Shown piece by piece: positions 17,952 to 26,213 of a DNA stretch of 64,000 nucleotides. The stretch comes from Denitromonas iodatirespirans. GTDB taxonomy: Bacteria; Pseudomonadota; Gammaproteobacteria; Burkholderiales; Rhodocyclaceae. The notes beneath the pieces were generated by a model that searched no databases, was not told where the DNA came from, and worked only from the letters and a program-made list of their open reading frames with translations. The stretch covers positions 286,273 through 350,272 of the forward strand of contig NZ_JAEKFT010000001.1 in NCBI RefSeq assembly GCF_018524365.1. Direction: 5' to 3'. The translations under genes and the position numbers were made by a program. The number at the start of each line of letters is the position of its first letter. Positions within the stretch are counted from its first letter, which is position 1.

Positions 17952-18707
17952 ATGGATACCCCCAACGCCTTTGGCCTGAGCCAGCTGTGGGCCCAAGCCG
18001 ACATCATCATCCAAGCCGTCGCGATCCTGCTGATCCTCATGTCCGTGGTCAGCTGGTATCTGATTCTCAGCAAGGGCCTGCGCCTGCTCGGCACCCGCCG
18101 CCACGGCGACGTGGTCGAAGCCTTCTGGCACGCCGCCTCGCTCGACGAAGGCCTGCGCCTGCTCAACACCCGGGCACCCGATGCACCCAGTACCAGCCTC
18201 GCCCACCAGGCCGCCGCCGCCCATGCCCACTGCACCCGCCATGCCGCCAACACCACGCTGGGCAGCACGCTCGACGCCGGCGAATTCGTCACCCGCGCGC
18301 TGCGCCGGGCCATCGCCGACGCCACGGCGCGGCTCGAAAGCGGGCTCACCATCCTCGCCTCGATCGGCTCGACGGCGCCCTTCGTCGGTCTGTTCGGCAC
18401 CGTGTGGGGCATCTACCACGCGCTCACCAGCATCAGCGTCAGCGGTATGGCCTCTCTCGACAAGGTCGCCGGGCCGGTCGGCGAAGCGCTGATCATGACC
18501 GCCTTCGGCCTGTTCGTCGCCATCCCCGCGGTGCTCGCCTACAACGGTTTCAATCGCGCCAACCGGGTCGAACTGTCCGAACTCGACGGCTTCGCCCATG
18601 ACCTGCATGCCTACTTCGCCACCGGCGCACGGGTGGCGGTCGGGGCGCCGGCCGACGAGCGGCGCGCCAACGCCATCAAACCGATCCGCCCCGCCGAGGT
18701 GGCATGA
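17952..18707 (+). CDS. exbB: TonB-system biopolymer transport protein ExbB
   Basis: Inner-membrane proton-channel subunit of the TonB motor (MotA/TolQ/ExbB family), 251 aa. Three membrane helices are visible: one near residues 15-40 (IIIQAVAILLILMSVVSWYLIL) and two flanking the conserved LTILASIGSTAPFVGLFGTVWGI and AGPVGEALIMTAFGLFVAIPAVLAYN blocks. The second block holds the conserved Thr of the ion path. Overlaps exbD by four bases. Confidence 0.95.
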   Translation: MDTPNAFGLSQLWAQADIIIQAVAILLILMSVVSWYLILSKGLRLLGTRRHGDVVEAFWHAASLDEGLRLLNTRAPDAPSTSLAHQAAAAHAHCTRHAANTTLGSTLDAGEFVTRALRRAIADATARLESGLTILASIGSTAPFVGLFGTVWGIYHALTSISVSGMASLDKVAGPVGEALIMTAFGLFVAIPAVLAYNGFNRANRVELSELDGFAHDLHAYFATGARVAVGAPADERRANAIKPIRPAEVA

Positions 18708-19126
18708 TGGCCTTCGGCGGATTCGATAACTCGGGGCAGAACGCCCCGATGAGCGAAATCAACACCACGCCGCTGGTGGACGTGATGCTGGTGCTGCTCA
18801 TCATCTTCATGATCACCGCGCCCTTGCTGACCCACTCGGTCAAGATCGACCTGCCCACGGCCAGCAGCGCACCGACGGTCGAAACCCCCGACACCATCAC
18901 CGTCTCGCTCAATGCCGAAGGCCAACTGTTCTGGAACAACGACCCCATCGACAAGGCCACCCTCGATCTGCGCCTCGCCGATGCGGCCACCCAGCAGCCC
19001 CAGCCGGAGTTGCATCTGCGGGCCGACCAGGAGACCCGCTACGCGGCCATCGCCGAACTGATGGCGGCCGCCCGCCAGGCTGGGGTCCAGAAGCTCGGCT
19101 TCGTCACGCTTCCGGCCGACGAGTAA
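18704..19126 (+). CDS. exbD: TonB-system biopolymer transport protein ExbD
   Basis: Partner of ExbB with one membrane helix and a periplasmic domain, 140 aa. The helix PLVDVMLVLLIIFMITAPLL contains the essential Asp of the proton pathway, and MSEINTTPLVD is the ExbD/TolR signature. Two adjacent ATG codons (18704, 18707) are both usable. Ends the tonB-exbB-exbD operon; a perfect hairpin follows. Confidence 0.95.
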   Translation: MMAFGGFDNSGQNAPMSEINTTPLVDVMLVLLIIFMITAPLLTHSVKIDLPTASSAPTVETPDTITVSLNAEGQLFWNNDPIDKATLDLRLADAATQQPQPELHLRADQETRYAAIAELMAAARQAGVQKLGFVTLPADE

Positions 19127-19140
19127 CACCCCGCACCGCA

Positions 19141-19165
19141 CTCACCCGCCGCCCAGGCGGGTGAG
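19141..19165. terminator. Hairpin after the tonB-exbBD operon
   Basis: Perfect 10-bp stem CTCACCCGCC/GGCGGGTGAG with a 5-base loop, 14 bases after the exbD stop. No T-run follows, so it may be a transcript-stabilising hairpin or a weak terminator. Confidence 0.6.
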
Positions 19166-19329
19166 CCGGCACCGGGCGCAGCCTGGCGCCCGACACGCCG
19201 ACGACCTGTCCTCGAACTCGCGCTCGACGCCCCACCGCCCGCCCCGCTCGCACCGGTATCCACCTTTGAGCGTGTCGCTCTGACCGCATGTGCCCCACAT
19301 CGCCAATCGTTGGCCGTCAGCAAAGCAAG

Positions 19330-19360
19330 ACGCTGACCGGCCTTGTTGGGCGGTCAGCGT
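19330..19360. repeat. Isolated perfect inverted repeat (10-bp arms)
   Basis: ACGCTGACCG and CGGTCAGCGT separated by an 11-base loop GCCTTGTTGGG, in an otherwise empty region. No T-run follows. Could be part of a small RNA, a protein-binding palindrome or a REP remnant; function unknown. Confidence 0.55.
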
Positions 19361-19650
19361 AGGCAGGGCGGTTTGGCGCGCTGCCGGCCAATTCCTGCAA
19401 AGGCCGCGGCGGCACGCAACGCCCGGGCCGTCGCCATGGCGCTTGCGGCTCCGCGCCAAGATGCCGGCAACGGCGCCGACACTCGTACGCAAGCCCTTGG
19501 TTCATTAATCACGGCCAAAAACGACGACCTACCCTACTGGCGAAAGCGCCGGCCAGTTCGAGGGCGCCCCGCACGCCGCACCAGTCGACGAACGGCAGGC
19601 TCCCACCAACGATCTCCAGAGCCGTTGGCGCGCTTTTTTTGATCCATGGC

Positions 19651-19669
19651 AATACGATCCGTTCTCATT
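19651..19669. promoter_or_regulatory. Fur box-like palindrome before ftrA
   Basis: AATACGATCCGTTCTCATT; the right half is near-consensus and the left half degenerate. It lies 45 bases upstream of ftrA, where a promoter is expected, with AT-rich sequence between. It fits iron-starvation control of the following iron-uptake genes. Confidence 0.6.
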
Positions 19670-19713
19670 CGCACTATCATTTACCTACTTTTCAAATCAT
19701 CGGAGTGCATTGA

Positions 19714-20253
19714 ATGTCATTCGCCCGCCACGCCATCGCCCTTGCATTGCTCGCCACGCCACTGGCCAGCCAGGCCCTCGAATACCCCATCGGCACCCCG
19801 CAGCACCTCTATGGCATGGAGATCGCCGCGGTCTATCTGCAGCCGGTGGAAATGGAGCCCGCAGGCATGATGACGCCCGCCGCCCAGAGCGATGTGCACA
19901 TGGAGGCCGACATCCGTGCCCTGGCCAGCAACCCCAACGGCTTTGCCGAGGGCGATTGGATCCCCTACCTCGTCATCAACTACGAGATCAGCAAGAAGGG
20001 CAGCACCGAAGTGCTCAAGGGCGACTTCATGCCCATGGTCGCCAGCGACGGCCCCCACTACGGCAACAACATCAAGCTGATGGGCCCGGGCAAATACACC
20101 GTCAAATACAACATCGCGCCGCCGGGCGCCAACGCCCATGCGCACTTCGGCCGGCACACCGACCGCGAGACCGGCGTGCGTCCGTGGTTCGCGCCCTTCA
20201 CCGTCGAATATGAGTTCACCTATGCCGGCATCGGCAAGAAAGGGGGCTATTGA
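19714..20253 (+). CDS. ftrA: Periplasmic iron-binding protein, P19/FetP/FtrA type
   Basis: Periplasmic protein of the P19/Tp34/FetP family, which binds iron (and copper) and feeds FTR1-type permeases. The 179-aa precursor has a signal peptide (HAIALALLATPLASQALEYP), the GMEIAAVYLQPVEM motif with a Met/Glu metal site, DVHMEADIRAL with another, and the C-terminal HAHFGRHTDRETGV His cluster. First gene of an operon resembling Bordetella and Brucella ftrABCD; its stop overlaps the porin start (TGATG). Confidence 0.88.
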   Translation: MSFARHAIALALLATPLASQALEYPIGTPQHLYGMEIAAVYLQPVEMEPAGMMTPAAQSDVHMEADIRALASNPNGFAEGDWIPYLVINYEISKKGSTEVLKGDFMPMVASDGPHYGNNIKLMGPGKYTVKYNIAPPGANAHAHFGRHTDRETGVRPWFAPFTVEYEFTYAGIGKKGGY

Positions 20254-21734
20254 TGCGCCGACTCGCCCTGCCCCTGAGCGCCGCGGCGCTCACCGTGCTG
20301 GTGGGCATCGCGCCGGCGCAGGCAGCCGACGACCCGGGCCTGCGTGCCATCGTCAAGCAGTTGGCCCAACGCATCGCCAAGCTCGAGGCGCGTAACGCCA
20401 GCCTCGAAGACCAGCTCAAGCAAAACAGCCCGTCGAGCGCGCTCGAAGCCCGCGTCAAGGCGCTCGAAGCCGAGAACCGCAGCCTGGCCGCCGCGCTCGA
20501 CAGCGACCGGATCAGCGACAGCGAACCGGCCCTGGCCACCCGCCTCAAGGCGGTGGAGCAGAAAACCGTCGCCACCGGGCCGGCCAATGCGCTGGCCGAA
20601 GCGCTCGACGGCGTCTCGGCCGAAGTCAGCATCGGCGCCGTGGCGCAGCATCTGTCGAAAGACGGGCGCACCGACGGCAAGGGCGAGACCCGCCTCGGCT
20701 GGCGCGGCGACGTCGGCCTGACCCTGCCGGGCGGCCGCATCGGCGAGGGCGAAGGCCAGTTCTTCTTCCAGGCCCGCTTCGGCCAGGACGGCAGCCACAC
20801 CGACACCCGCCCGTTCTTCACCGGCGCCACCAACAGCATGGCCTTCGCGCAGGACGGGGTACCGAGCGAGAACACCAATGCCGTGCTCGCCCAGGCCTGG
20901 TATCAGCTCGACACGCCGATCGGCGCCAGCACACTGGACGGCGCACCGGCCCGGCTGGAGGTCACGGTCGGCAAGATGGACCCCTTCGTCTTCTTCGACC
21001 AGAACGGTGCGGCAGACGACGAATCGAGCCGCTTCCTGAACAACGTCTTCGTGCACAACCCGCTGCTCGACTCGGGCGGCCAGGTCGGCGCCGACGGCTA
21101 CGGCTTCACGCCGGGCCTGCGGGTGGCCTATGTGAGCGAGGAAAACGGCTGGGGTGCCTCGGTCGGCCTGTTCGGCGCGGGCGATTCGAGCACCTTCGGC
21201 AAGAGCTTCACGCAACCCTTCGTGATCGCCCAGCTCGAAAAGACGGTGCGCGCCTTCGGTGGCTTCGACGGCAGCTACCGTCTCTACGCCTGGAACAACC
21301 CGCAGGCCGAAGGCTACGACGGCATCGAACGCAGCCACGCCGGCTGGGGCATCAGCGCCGACCAGCAGGTGAGCGAGTCGCTCACGCTGTTCACCCGCTA
21401 CGGCCACGGCATGCGCGGCCGCGCCGCCTTCGACCGGGCGCTGACGGTCGGTGGCGAGCTGACCGGCAATGCCTGGAAGCGCGGCAGCGACGGGCTGGGC
21501 TTTGCCTGGGCCTGGTTGCGCAGCGCCAAGGGCTTCCGCGCCAGCTCGGCCGGACTGGCCGACTGGGGGTATGACGCCAGCGGCGCCGAACAGGTGGCGG
21601 AGATCTACTACCGCTACCAACTCAACGACCATCTCGCCCTCACGCCGGACCTGCAGTTCATCCGCCGTGCCGGGGCCGATGGCGATGCCGATCTGGTCAC
21701 CGCCGCAGGGGTCCGCGCCCTGTATGCGTTCTAA
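20253..21734 (+). CDS. OprB-like outer-membrane porin
   Basis: 493-aa predicted outer-membrane beta-barrel with a signal peptide (LALPLSAAALTVLVGIAPAQA), then a coiled-coil segment (about residues 28-100, rich in Leu/Glu/Ala heptads), then an OprB/carbohydrate-selective-porin-like barrel with repeated amphipathic strands (FFQARFGQDGSH, LEVTVGKMDPFVFFDQNGAAD) and a C-terminal aromatic residue (ALYAF) as required for BAM recognition. It is embedded between ftrA and ftrB with start/stop overlap, so it is probably a dedicated outer-membrane pore of this iron system; Bordetella ftr operons are not known to me to contain one. Confidence 0.8.
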   Translation: MRRLALPLSAAALTVLVGIAPAQAADDPGLRAIVKQLAQRIAKLEARNASLEDQLKQNSPSSALEARVKALEAENRSLAAALDSDRISDSEPALATRLKAVEQKTVATGPANALAEALDGVSAEVSIGAVAQHLSKDGRTDGKGETRLGWRGDVGLTLPGGRIGEGEGQFFFQARFGQDGSHTDTRPFFTGATNSMAFAQDGVPSENTNAVLAQAWYQLDTPIGASTLDGAPARLEVTVGKMDPFVFFDQNGAADDESSRFLNNVFVHNPLLDSGGQVGADGYGFTPGLRVAYVSEENGWGASVGLFGAGDSSTFGKSFTQPFVIAQLEKTVRAFGGFDGSYRLYAWNNPQAEGYDGIERSHAGWGISADQQVSESLTLFTRYGHGMRGRAAFDRALTVGGELTGNAWKRGSDGLGFAWAWLRSAKGFRASSAGLADWGYDASGAEQVAEIYYRYQLNDHLALTPDLQFIRRAGADGDADLVTAAGVRALYAF

Positions 21735-21806
21735 GCAAGAACCTTGAAGTTCGGCCCCGTCTCCCGGCTTTCGGGCGATGGGGCCACGTTATTTGGGGAG
21801 ATATCC

Positions 21807-22130
21807 ATGCGTCACACCGCCCTCGCCCTCTGTCTGAGCGTCCTCGCCGGCGCCGCCTCGGCCGCCCCCCCGACCTTCACGCTCACCGCCGAGAACGGCC
21901 GCTTCACGCCCGACGTGATCGAAGTGCCGGCCAATACCCGTTTCCGCCTCGAAATCACCAACAAGAACGCCGGCCCCGAGGAATTCGAAAGCCTGGAGTT
22001 GCGCAAGGAGACCGTGCTCGCCCCGGGCGTCACGCGCACCATCGTCTTCGCGCCGCTCAAGGCCGGCCGCTACCCCTTCTTCGGGGAGTTCCACCCCGAC
22101 ACCGCCAAGGGCGAAATCGTCGCCAAGTAA
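21807..22130 (+). CDS. ftrB: Cupredoxin-like periplasmic protein, FtrB type
   Basis: 107-aa precursor with signal peptide (HTALALCLSVLAGAASAA) and a single cupredoxin-like domain (FTLTAENGRFTPDVIEVPAN). In Bordetella FtrB is the cupredoxin thought to oxidise ferrous iron for passage through FtrC. The classical Cys copper ligand is not seen in the C-terminal loop, as is usual in this subgroup. It lies 12 bases before ftrC. Confidence 0.82.
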   Translation: MRHTALALCLSVLAGAASAAPPTFTLTAENGRFTPDVIEVPANTRFRLEITNKNAGPEEFESLELRKETVLAPGVTRTIVFAPLKAGRYPFFGEFHPDTAKGEIVAK

Positions 22131-22141
22131 GGAGCGCACAC

Positions 22142-22945
22142 ATGGGCAATGCACTGTTCATCGTCTGGCGTGAAAGCGTCGAGGCGATTCTGGTGATCGC
22201 CATCCTGTATGCCTGGATCCAGGCCCGCGGCGACGGCCGCATCCGCCTGCGCCACCTGTGGCTGGGCGTGGCGGGCGGCCTCGGCCTGGCCGTGGCGCTG
22301 GCCCTGGCCATGCTCGGCTTCCATTCGCAACTGGCCGGCACCACGCTGGAGGCCTTCCAGGCCGGCATCATGATCGTCGCCGCGCTGCTGGTGACCCACA
22401 TGGTGGTGTGGATGCGCCACCACGGGCGCACCCTCAAGCGCGAGCTGGAATCCGGCCTGGCCCGCGCGGCCGAGGAAACCGGCGGGCTGTCGGCGGCCCT
22501 GCTGGCGGCCATCGCGGTCGGCCGCGAAGGCGCCGAGACCGTGCTCTTTCTCTACGGCATCGTGGCCGAGAACGCCGATGGCGGCTGGGGCGGCTTGATG
22601 CTCGGCGCGGCGCTGGGCGCCTTGCTGGCCATCGTCACCGCCGCGCTCTTCCTCAAGGGCTCGCGCCTGCTGCCGCAGCGCGTGTTCTTCCGCATCAGCG
22701 AAGTGCTGCTCCTGCTGCTCGCCTCGGGCCTGCTGGTGTCGGGCCTCGAAGGCTTCCTCAACCTCGAATGGCTGCCGCCGCTGGTCGAACCGGTGTGGGA
22801 CAGCGGCGCCCTGCTCGACGACAACGGCCTGCTCGGCACCTTCGCTGGCTATCGTGCACGCCCGGCGCTGAGTATCCTCAGCCTGTGGACGCTGTATTGG
22901 ATGGCGACCCTGTGGCTGTTGCGCTCACCGCGGAAACCGGCATGA
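22142..22945 (+). CDS. ftrC: FTR1-family iron permease
   Basis: Inner-membrane iron permease of the Ftr1/EfeU (OFeT) family, 267 aa with seven hydrophobic segments. Two R-E-x-x-E iron motifs are visible: RESVEAIL near residue 10 and GREGAETVLFLYG at about residue 122. It overlaps ftrD by four bases. With FtrA and FtrB in the periplasm and FtrD in the membrane it completes a four-part ferrous iron importer. Confidence 0.92.
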   Translation: MGNALFIVWRESVEAILVIAILYAWIQARGDGRIRLRHLWLGVAGGLGLAVALALAMLGFHSQLAGTTLEAFQAGIMIVAALLVTHMVVWMRHHGRTLKRELESGLARAAEETGGLSAALLAAIAVGREGAETVLFLYGIVAENADGGWGGLMLGAALGALLAIVTAALFLKGSRLLPQRVFFRISEVLLLLLASGLLVSGLEGFLNLEWLPPLVEPVWDSGALLDDNGLLGTFAGYRARPALSILSLWTLYWMATLWLLRSPRKPA

Positions 22946-24324
22946 GCGCAGCCCTCGCCGCGCCGGCACCGACGCGCCTGGCCGCGTTCGGCCGCTGGAT
23001 GCAGCGCCATCGCCGGCTGATCCTCGGCCTGCAGTGGGTCACGCTGTTCGCCTACACCTTCCTGGTCACCGCGCCGGCCTTCCTGCCGCTGCCCGACAGT
23101 CAGGCGCATGTGTGGAACAACCTCACCCGCTTCGCCCAGTTCGTGTTCTGGGGGCTGTGGTGGCCCTTCGTGCTGGTCAGCATGATGCTGATGGGCCGGG
23201 CCTGGTGCGGCGTGCTGTGCCCCGAGGGCTTCGTCACCGAGCAGGTCAGCCGCATAGGCCTCGGCCGGCCGGTGCCGCGCTGGATCAAGTGGGGCGGCTG
23301 GCCCTTCGTCGCCTTCCTGGGCACCACCATCTACGGCCAGCTGGTGAGCGTGTACGAATACCCCAAGGCCGCCTTGCTGGTGCTCGGCGGCTCGACCGTG
23401 GCGGCGATTGCCGTGGGGCTGGTGTATGGCCGCGGCAAGCGCGTGTGGTGCCGCCACCTGTGCCCGGTCAATGGCGTGTTCGGCCTGCTCTCGCGCCTGG
23501 CGCCGGTGCATTTCCAGACCGACCGCGCGCGCTGGGAGGGTACCGACCCGGCCCTCGTCATCCCGGTCAACTGTGCACCGCTGGTCGACATCCGCCGCAT
23601 GCAAAGCAGCGCCGGCTGTCACATGTGCGGTCGCTGCGCCGGTCATCGCGACGCGGTCGAGCTGGCCGCCCGCACACCGGGCAGCGAAGTGGCGCGCCTG
23701 ACGGCCGACGACGCCCAGCCCTGGGAGGTTCGCTTGCTGGTGTTCGGCCTCATCGGCACGGCCATCGGCGCCTTCCAGTGGTCGGCCTCGCCATGGTTCG
23801 TGCAGGCCAAGCTGGCCGCCGCCGAATGGCTGATCGAGCACGACAGCTTCGCCCTGCTCGGCGACGACGCGCCCTGGTGGCTGCTCACCCACTACCCGCA
23901 GGCCAGCGATGTGTTCACCTGGCTCGACGGGTTGACGATCCTCGCCTACATCGGCGTGGCGGCGCTGGTGATCGGCGGCTGGATCTGCTTGTGGCTGCGT
24001 CTGGCCGGTGTGCTCAGCGGCCGGCGCGGCGCGCATCTGCAACTGGCCTACGCCTTGATCCCGCTCGGCGGCATCGGCGTCTTCCTCGGCCTGTCGGCGC
24101 TGACCGTGACCCTGCTGGCGGCCGAAGGCGTCGACATTGCCCAGCTGGGCCTGATCCGCGCCCTGCTGCTGGGCACCGCCTCGCTCGCCAGCCTGGTGCT
24201 CGCCGGACGGATGATCGCCCGCATGGCCTTGCCGCTCGGCCGCGCCGCCGCCACGCTCGGCGCCTTTGCCGTGGCAGGCGCCGGTGCGGTGCTGCCGTGG
24301 GTGACGATGTACTACCTGTGGTAG
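22942..24324 (+). CDS. ftrD: Membrane polyferredoxin FtrD (NapH/NosR-like)
   Basis: 460-aa integral membrane iron-sulfur protein, the electron-accepting partner of FtrABC. It has several membrane helices, two C-x3-C-P loop motifs (CGVLCPEGF and CRHLCPVNG) typical of NapH/NosR C-terminal domains and one further ferredoxin-like motif CHMCGRCAGH. The last third is a block of additional helices. The start ATG overlaps the ftrC stop. A Fur-like box lies 12 bases after its stop. Confidence 0.88.
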   Translation: MSAALAAPAPTRLAAFGRWMQRHRRLILGLQWVTLFAYTFLVTAPAFLPLPDSQAHVWNNLTRFAQFVFWGLWWPFVLVSMMLMGRAWCGVLCPEGFVTEQVSRIGLGRPVPRWIKWGGWPFVAFLGTTIYGQLVSVYEYPKAALLVLGGSTVAAIAVGLVYGRGKRVWCRHLCPVNGVFGLLSRLAPVHFQTDRARWEGTDPALVIPVNCAPLVDIRRMQSSAGCHMCGRCAGHRDAVELAARTPGSEVARLTADDAQPWEVRLLVFGLIGTAIGAFQWSASPWFVQAKLAAAEWLIEHDSFALLGDDAPWWLLTHYPQASDVFTWLDGLTILAYIGVAALVIGGWICLWLRLAGVLSGRRGAHLQLAYALIPLGGIGVFLGLSALTVTLLAAEGVDIAQLGLIRALLLGTASLASLVLAGRMIARMALPLGRAAATLGAFAVAGAGAVLPWVTMYYLW

Positions 24325-24335
24325 CGCACTTCATT

Positions 24336-24350
24336 TGCGAATGATTCGCA
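24336..24350. promoter_or_regulatory. Fur box-like 7-1-7 palindrome before rpsD paralogue
   Basis: TGCGAATGATTCGCA is a perfect 7-1-7 palindrome with Fur-box character inside a longer AT-rich stretch, between ftrD and the S4 paralogue. It is badly placed to control the upstream operon, so the target should be the downstream gene, about 180 bases away. Confidence 0.65.
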
Positions 24351-24530
24351 TTTGATTTAACATGCCAAACCGGTCGCGGCCCCTGCCCGACCGGACCAGC
24401 CCGCCACCCGATCCGCCCGGGAAGCCAGCCACCCTGTTTCCGGAGACCGGCTCGGTTCCCGCCCCTGCGTGACCCGCCGCCTCCCCCGCGCCAGCGCCGC
24501 ACGCGCCGGCCCCGATACCAAGGAGTCCAC

Positions 24531-25145
24531 ATGTCACGATTCACCGGCCCGCGCCTGAAAGTCATGCGCGCCCTGGGCACCGAGCTGCCCGGCTTGTCCC
24601 GCAAATCCATCGGCGACCGCCCGCACCCGCCCGGCCAGCATGGCGCGCGCAGCAACCGGCGCAAATCCGACTTCGGCCTGCAGCTGATCGAAAAGCAGAA
24701 GCTGCGCTTCAACTACGGCCTGACCGAGACCCAGATCCGCCGCCTGTTCCGCGAAGCCAAGCGCGACAAGGGGCCCACCGGCGACAAGCTGCTGGAGCTG
24801 CTCGAACGCCGACTCGACAACGCCGTCTTCCGCGCCGGCTTCGCCCCCACCGGCATCGCCGCCCGCCAGCTGGTGCGCCATCGTCATGTGCTGCTCAATG
24901 GCCGTTCGGTGAACATTCCGTCGATCCGCGTGCGCATCGGCGACGTCATCACGCTCACCGACAAGGCGCGCCGCATCGATCTGGTGGTCGCCAGCCTGGC
25001 CGAACCGGCACTGGCCCGCCCCGAGTGGCTGAGCTGGAACGACAAGGACGTCAGCGCCACCGTCGCCCGCCTGCCCGAAGGCGACGAGGTGCCCTTCCCG
25101 GTCAATGTGCAGGACGTGGTCGAGTACTACGCGGTGCGCCTGTGA
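24531..25145 (+). CDS. rpsD: 30S ribosomal protein S4 paralogue (cyanobacterial/plastid-like type)
   Basis: 204-aa S4-family protein. It has the N-terminal S4 segment with PPGQHGARSNRRKSDFG and the S4 RNA-binding domain (LDNAVFRAGFAPTGIAARQLVRHRHVLLNGRSVNIPS). It differs clearly from the usual betaproteobacterial S4 (start MARYLGPKLKLSRREGTDL): the N-terminus MSRFTGPRLKVMRALGTELP and KLRFNYGLTETQ resemble cyanobacterial and plastid S4, and no zinc cysteines are present. It is far from any ribosomal operon, next to iron genes and a Fur-like box, so it is probably an extra, conditionally used copy. AAGGAG precedes the ATG. Confidence 0.88.
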   Translation: MSRFTGPRLKVMRALGTELPGLSRKSIGDRPHPPGQHGARSNRRKSDFGLQLIEKQKLRFNYGLTETQIRRLFREAKRDKGPTGDKLLELLERRLDNAVFRAGFAPTGIAARQLVRHRHVLLNGRSVNIPSIRVRIGDVITLTDKARRIDLVVASLAEPALARPEWLSWNDKDVSATVARLPEGDEVPFPVNVQDVVEYYAVRL

Positions 25146-25384
25146 GCGCCGATCTGCCCGGCTACACCCACCAGCCCGAGCTGGCGTTGGTGGCCGCGCT
25201 CGAACTGGTTACGCGCTACTCGAGCACCGGCAACCCGCGCCTGGCCGAGGCGGTGGTCGGCCAGTTGCGCGCCATCGCCGGCGACACACGCCTGCCCGCC
25301 GCGGTGCAGCGCTGTGCCGCATCCATTGTGGGTGACTGGCTGCAGATGGCCGTCGGAGCATCCGCCGGCGGCACGACCCACTGA
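25142..25384 (+). CDS. Small protein of unknown function coupled to the S4 paralogue
   Basis: GTG start overlapping the rpsD stop (GTGA), giving 80 aa. The sequence (ADLPGYTHQPELALVAALEL, then a helical stretch with LAEAVVGQLRAIAGD) is Ala/Leu-rich and probably all-helical, without membrane segment or known motif. The overlap implies translation together with the S4 paralogue. Family not recognised. Confidence 0.6.
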   Translation: MSADLPGYTHQPELALVAALELVTRYSSTGNPRLAEAVVGQLRAIAGDTRLPAAVQRCAASIVGDWLQMAVGASAGGTTH

Positions 25385-25456
25385 CCGCCGCACGCGGGCG
25401 CACAACGCGCGAAAACCCCCTAAAATGCGCGCCAACATCCTCTTTGGACGCATGGC

Positions 25457-25966
25457 ATGGAAAAGTTTGTCGAACGCACGATGTACGCCTCGCGCTGGCT
25501 GCTGGCGCCCATCTACCTGGGCCTCAGCCTGGCGCTGCTGGCGCTTGGCCTGAAGTTCTTTCAGGAAGTGCTCCACGTTCTGCCGCATGTCTTTGAAACG
25601 GCAGAAACCGACCTGGTGCTGCTGGTGCTGTCGCTGATCGACATGGCGCTGGTCGGCGGCCTGCTGGTGATGGTGATGTTCTCCGGCTACGAGAACTTCG
25701 TCTCCCAGCTCGACATCGGCGACTCGGCCGAGAAGCTCAACTGGCTGGGCAAGATGGACTCGTCGAGCCTCAAGAACAAGGTGGCTGCCTCGATCGTGGC
25801 GATCTCGTCGATTCACCTGCTCAAGGTATTCATGAATGCTGGCATCATGGATGCATCCAAGAGCAAGTACGAACCAGAACAGCTCAAGTGGTATGTCATC
25901 ATCCACCTGACCTTCGTCGCCTCGGCCTTCGCCATGGGCTATCTCGACAAGATCACCCGCCACTGA
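25457..25966 (+). CDS. YqhA/UPF0114 family membrane protein
   Basis: 169-aa inner-membrane protein of the UPF0114 (YqhA) family. Features are [30 protein letters not shown] at the start, the [24 protein letters not shown] core and the C-terminal helices around [19 protein letters not shown]; about four membrane segments in all. Function in the cell is unknown. A CCTAAAATGCG stretch 35 bases upstream may be its -10 region. Confidence 0.9.
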   Translation: MEKFVERTMYASRWLLAPIYLGLSLALLALGLKFFQEVLHVLPHVFETAETDLVLLVLSLIDMALVGGLLVMVMFSGYENFVSQLDIGDSAEKLNWLGKMDSSSLKNKVAASIVAISSIHLLKVFMNAGIMDASKSKYEPEQLKWYVIIHLTFVASAFAMGYLDKITRH

Positions 25967-25976
25967 GGGCCGGCCG

Positions 25977-26213
25977 GTGTCATCGACCGCCGCCTTCCGA
26001 AGCGCCCCGCTGCGCCATGTCGATGATGCGCAGGCGCTGGTGGGCGCCCTGCGCGGGCAGCTCGACGCGCGCCGTCTGGTGCTGCGCCCGCCCCCGCCGG
26101 TGCCCGACAGCTGTTGCGGCCGGGGTTGCCACGGCTGCGTCTGGGAAGGCTACTTTACCGCCCTGGTGCATTGGCGCGACGACGCCTGCGCCCTGATCGA
26201 GGATACCGCCTGA
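25977..26213 (+). CDS. Cys-rich oxidoreductase-like domain protein
   Basis: 78-aa protein starting with GTG. The C-terminal half PPPPVPDSCCGRGCHGCVWE followed by a hydrophobic-aromatic segment (YFTALVHWRDD) matches the small 'oxidoreductase-like' domain found in bacterial and mitochondrial proteins. Four Cys in a C-C-x3-C-x2-C pattern suggest a metal or cluster site. The stop overlaps the start of the TPR gene (TGATG). Confidence 0.7.
   Translation: MSSTAAFRSAPLRHVDDAQALVGALRGQLDARRLVLRPPPPVPDSCCGRGCHGCVWEGYFTALVHWRDDACALIEDTA

Larger units (their letters stand above)
19127..19713. other. 587-base gap between exbD and ftrA, no convincing gene
   Basis: Open frames here have no domain, no ribosome site and atypical composition, so no CDS is called. 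It contains two strong hairpins (19141-19165 and 19330-19360), a run of seven T residues near 19634-19640 and, at the right end, the Fur-like box and promoter region of ftrA. A small RNA is possible but not shown. Confidence 0.5.

Noticed and set aside
19142..19713. Several open frames of 60-117 codons in the exbD-ftrA gap.
   Set aside because: No ribosome sites, no domain features, Arg/Cys/Pro-biased products on both strands.
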